Shown: piece by piece, positions 15,695-17,630 of the stretch
How the letters are laid out: every line of letters starts with the position of its first letter
Position numbering within the stretch: the stretch's first letter is position 1
NCBI GenBank assembly: GCA_035502515.1
Contig: DATJUH010000061.1
Span: 1-17,630 of the forward strand
Source: Fen-671 sp035502515
GTDB lineage: Bacteria > Actinomycetota > Acidimicrobiia > Acidimicrobiales > Palsa-688
Reading direction: 5' to 3'
DNA: 17,630 bases
Made by a program: the position numbers and the translations under genes
Notes under the pieces: model-generated
Databases searched by the model: none
What the model saw: the letters and a program-made list of their open reading frames with translations, nothing else
Told to the model about the DNA's origin: nothing

Positions 15695-17630
15695 TCACAT
15701 GGCCTCGTAGAGGCCGAAGGCGGAGGCCTGCGTCGTGAACAGTTCGGCGTAGATGCCGTTGTGGGCCATCAGCTCGTCGTGGTCGCCGTGTTCGATCATC
15801 CGCCCACCTTCGAGCACGTAGATGTGGTCCGCTAGCCGGACGGTGGCGAAGCGGTGGGAGATGAGGACGACGGAACGCCCGGCGAACAGCTCTCGCACCG
15901 CACCGAAGAGGGCGGCTTCGGCCCGGGGGTCGAGGGACGCGGTGGGCTCGTCGAGGATGATCAGCTCCGCGTCGCGGAAGAAGGCCCGGGCCAGGGCCAC
16001 CCGTTGCCACTGCCCGGTGGAGAGGTCGCTGCCGCCGAAGAACTGGGGCCCGAGGTAGGTGTCGTACCCCTGCGGGAGGGTCTCGATGAATGCGTGCGCG
16101 CCGGCCCGGACAGCGGCCTCCTTCACGGCCACGTCGTCGTCCGCCTGCTGCCAGCGCCCCATGGAGATGTTCTCGCGGGCCGACAGGAAGTACTTCACGA
16201 AATCCTGGAACAGCACGGCAACGTGTTTGCGCACCTCGTTGATATCGGTGGCGGCCAGGTCCTGCCCGTCCCAGGTAATGCACCCCTCTTGCGGAAGGTA
16301 GAGCCCGGCCAAGAGCTTGGCCAGGGTGGTCTTACCCGAGCCGTTCTCTCCTACCAGGGCCACCACCTGGCCGGGGGGGATATCGATATCGACGTTGTTC
16401 AGGCTCGGGGCCCGGCGGCTGGGGTAGGTGAAGGTGAGGCCTCTTACGCTCAAGCGGCCGATATGAGCCGGGAGCGGGGCCGTACCGGTGAACCGGCTGG
16501 TGCCCGGGGCCAGTTCCACCTGTACGAAGTTGTTGAAGTCCTGGATGAAAAGGGCACTTTCGTACAGCTGGCCCACCCCGCTGGCCAGGCCCTGGAGCTG
16601 GGTACCGAGCAGGATGAGGGCGGCCGCGGCGGCGCCGGCCCCGGCCAGTGACACGTCGCCCTGAGAGACGAAAAAGATCAGCAGCCCCAGGACTCCCCCC
16701 GAAACGACGGCCGTAAGCCCGCCCCCCAGTACGCCCTGCACGGCTCGCCGCCGGACGAGACGGCGAAGGGCCTGGATCCGCCGCTCGTACAAAGCCGCGA
16801 ACCGGGCCCGCAGGAACCACGACGTCTCGTAGGCCCGGATTTCCTTGGCCGGGTCCTTTTCGACCAGCAGGCCCTGGATGTACGTCCGTTCCCGGTCCGT
16901 AGGGGTCTGTTCGACGGCAAATCGGTACAGTGCCCGGCCGACCCGAAGGCTGGCCACGGTTATGGGGACGCCGGCGACCACGCCGAGCACGAAGAACACG
17001 GGGTCGATCACGAGCAGGACGGCCCCCACGGCCACCACCCCGGTCACCGCCGTCCCGAGCGCCAACATCCCGTTTGTCATCTGCAACGGCCTCATGGAGG
17101 CGTTGACGATGGCCCTCTGGAGGCGGTCGTGGAACGCCGGGTCCTCGAAGCGAGCCAGGTCGGCGCGGCAGGCGGCATCCACTACCTGTTGCATAGATGA
17201 GCGAGCCACCAGCTCTGCCAGCAGGCGCTGAACCTCGTTCCGGACGATCATGGTCACCGAGGCGACCGCCAGGATGACGGCGAGGAGGACGATCGAGGGG
17301 ACGGCCGACGAGAAGTCCTTCGTCGAGTTGTCGGCCAGCAGCTCGGTCAGCAATTGCTTGCCCACCAGCACCTGCAGCGCCAGCGCCGCGCTGCCGATGG
17401 CCAGGAGTACCACGTTCAGGATGAGCTGGCCGCGGGCCGCCGCCCACACGAGGCGGAACGCGCCGACCAGTAACCGGGGAAGGGCCCGAAGGCTCCGGTC
17501 CACCTGGGGGTGGTAGAGCTCCCGGACATCGAAGGTGCTCGCCGCGGCTGCTTCCTCGTCAACCACGGCCCCGTCGTCGCCCGTGGGGCCCTCGCCGGGC
17601 GCCTGGCCGCCCAGTAGCTCCTCGTCAGCC
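15695..17630 (-). CDS. ABC exporter, fused permease and ATPase, start beyond window
   Basis: A half-transporter of the MsbA/type IV (B-family) kind. Numbered from the GTG at 17566, residues about 30-350 hold the membrane domain with helices near 47-70, 92-108, 170-205 and 280-325. The ATPase follows: Walker A GENGSGKTT (406-414), Q-loop Gln454, signature LSTGQ (515-519), Walker B LIILDE (535-540) and H-loop His571. All catalytic residues are present. The protein would act as a homodimer or pair with another half, exporting a lipid, glycolipid or peptide. The frame stays open through 17630, so GTG 17566 (623 residues) may be internal and the true start may lie outside the window. No N-terminal peptidase domain is visible. 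Confidence 0.88.
   Translation of the reverse strand, partial: ADEELLGGQAPGEGPTGDDGAVVDEEAAAASTFDVRELYHPQVDRSLRALPRLLVGAFRLVWAAARGQLILNVVLLAIGSAALALQVLVGKQLLTELLADNSTKDFSSAVPSIVLLAVILAVASVTMIVRNEVQRLLAELVARSSMQQVVDAACRADLARFEDPAFHDRLQRAIVNASMRPLQMTNGMLALGTAVTGVVAVGAVLLVIDPVFFVLGVVAGVPITVASLRVGRALYRFAVEQTPTDRERTYIQGLLVEKDPAKEIRAYETSWFLRARFAALYERRIQALRRLVRRRAVQGVLGGGLTAVVSGGVLGLLIFFVSQGDVSLAGAGAAAAALILLGTQLQGLASGVGQLYESALFIQDFNNFVQVELAPGTSRFTGTAPLPAHIGRLSVRGLTFTYPSRRAPSLNNVDIDIPPGQVVALVGENGSGKTTLAKLLAGLYLPQEGCITWDGQDLAATDINEVRKHVAVLFQDFVKYFLSARENISMGRWQQADDDVAVKEAAVRAGAHAFIETLPQGYDTYLGPQFFGGSDLSTGQWQRVALARAFFRDAELIILDEPTASLDPRAEAALFGAVRELFAGRSVVLISHRFATVRLADHIYVLEGGRMIEHGDHDELMAHNGIYAELFTTQASAFGLYEAM

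Overview
The DNA is GC-rich, with strong G/C bias at third codon positions. It uses many GTG starts and carries families typical of Actinobacteria: a ClpP of actinobacterial type, a DUF4386 membrane protein, a DinB/mycothiol-type protein and several GT-C-like envelope proteins. An actinobacterium is the safe call. An acidimicrobial lineage would fit but cannot be shown from this sequence alone. No rRNA, tRNA, CRISPR array, insertion sequence or phage gene was recognised.

Left part (1-2800): a loose, partly decayed region. It holds a frameshifted unknown ORF (98-531, +), a DinB-family protein (461-1030, -), a six-helix DUF4386 protein (1180-1938, -), a doubtful small two-helix membrane ORF (2050-2283, -) and the remnant of a SAM-dependent methyltransferase (2237-2539, -). 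A promoter/operator-like element at 2581-2619 points toward a complete, solitary clpP (2807-3430, +).

Middle and right part (3488-17630): a cell-envelope glycan locus. Two clearly paralogous GT-B glycosyltransferases lie head to head (3488-4909, - and 5090-6364, +), separated by a 15-bp tandem repeat (ten units, 4910-5059). Next come a sulfotransferase with a coiled-coil tail (6629-7843, -), a divergent GT-A type glycosyltransferase (7892-8743, +) and three large polytopic GT-C-like membrane proteins. Of these, 8852-10906 (+) is convergent with the two-gene operon 14183-10903 (-), whose genes overlap by four bases. A PF14907-type nucleotidyltransferase (14463-15674, +) then faces an MsbA-like ABC exporter (15695 to the window edge, -), which is probably cut by the edge.

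A reasonable working model, which is inference, is synthesis, sulfation and export of a surface glycan or glycolipid. Cytosolic transferases would build and sulfate it, GT-C-like proteins would add or move lipid-linked sugars at the membrane, and the ABC protein would export a lipid-linked or small product. The nucleotidyltransferase plus ABC exporter pair also occurs in lasso-peptide-type clusters, so a RiPP cluster starting beyond the right edge is an alternative. Six genes have a TANNNT -10-like hexamer 6-10 nt before the start codon and no Shine-Dalgarno sequence, which suggests leaderless transcripts are common here.
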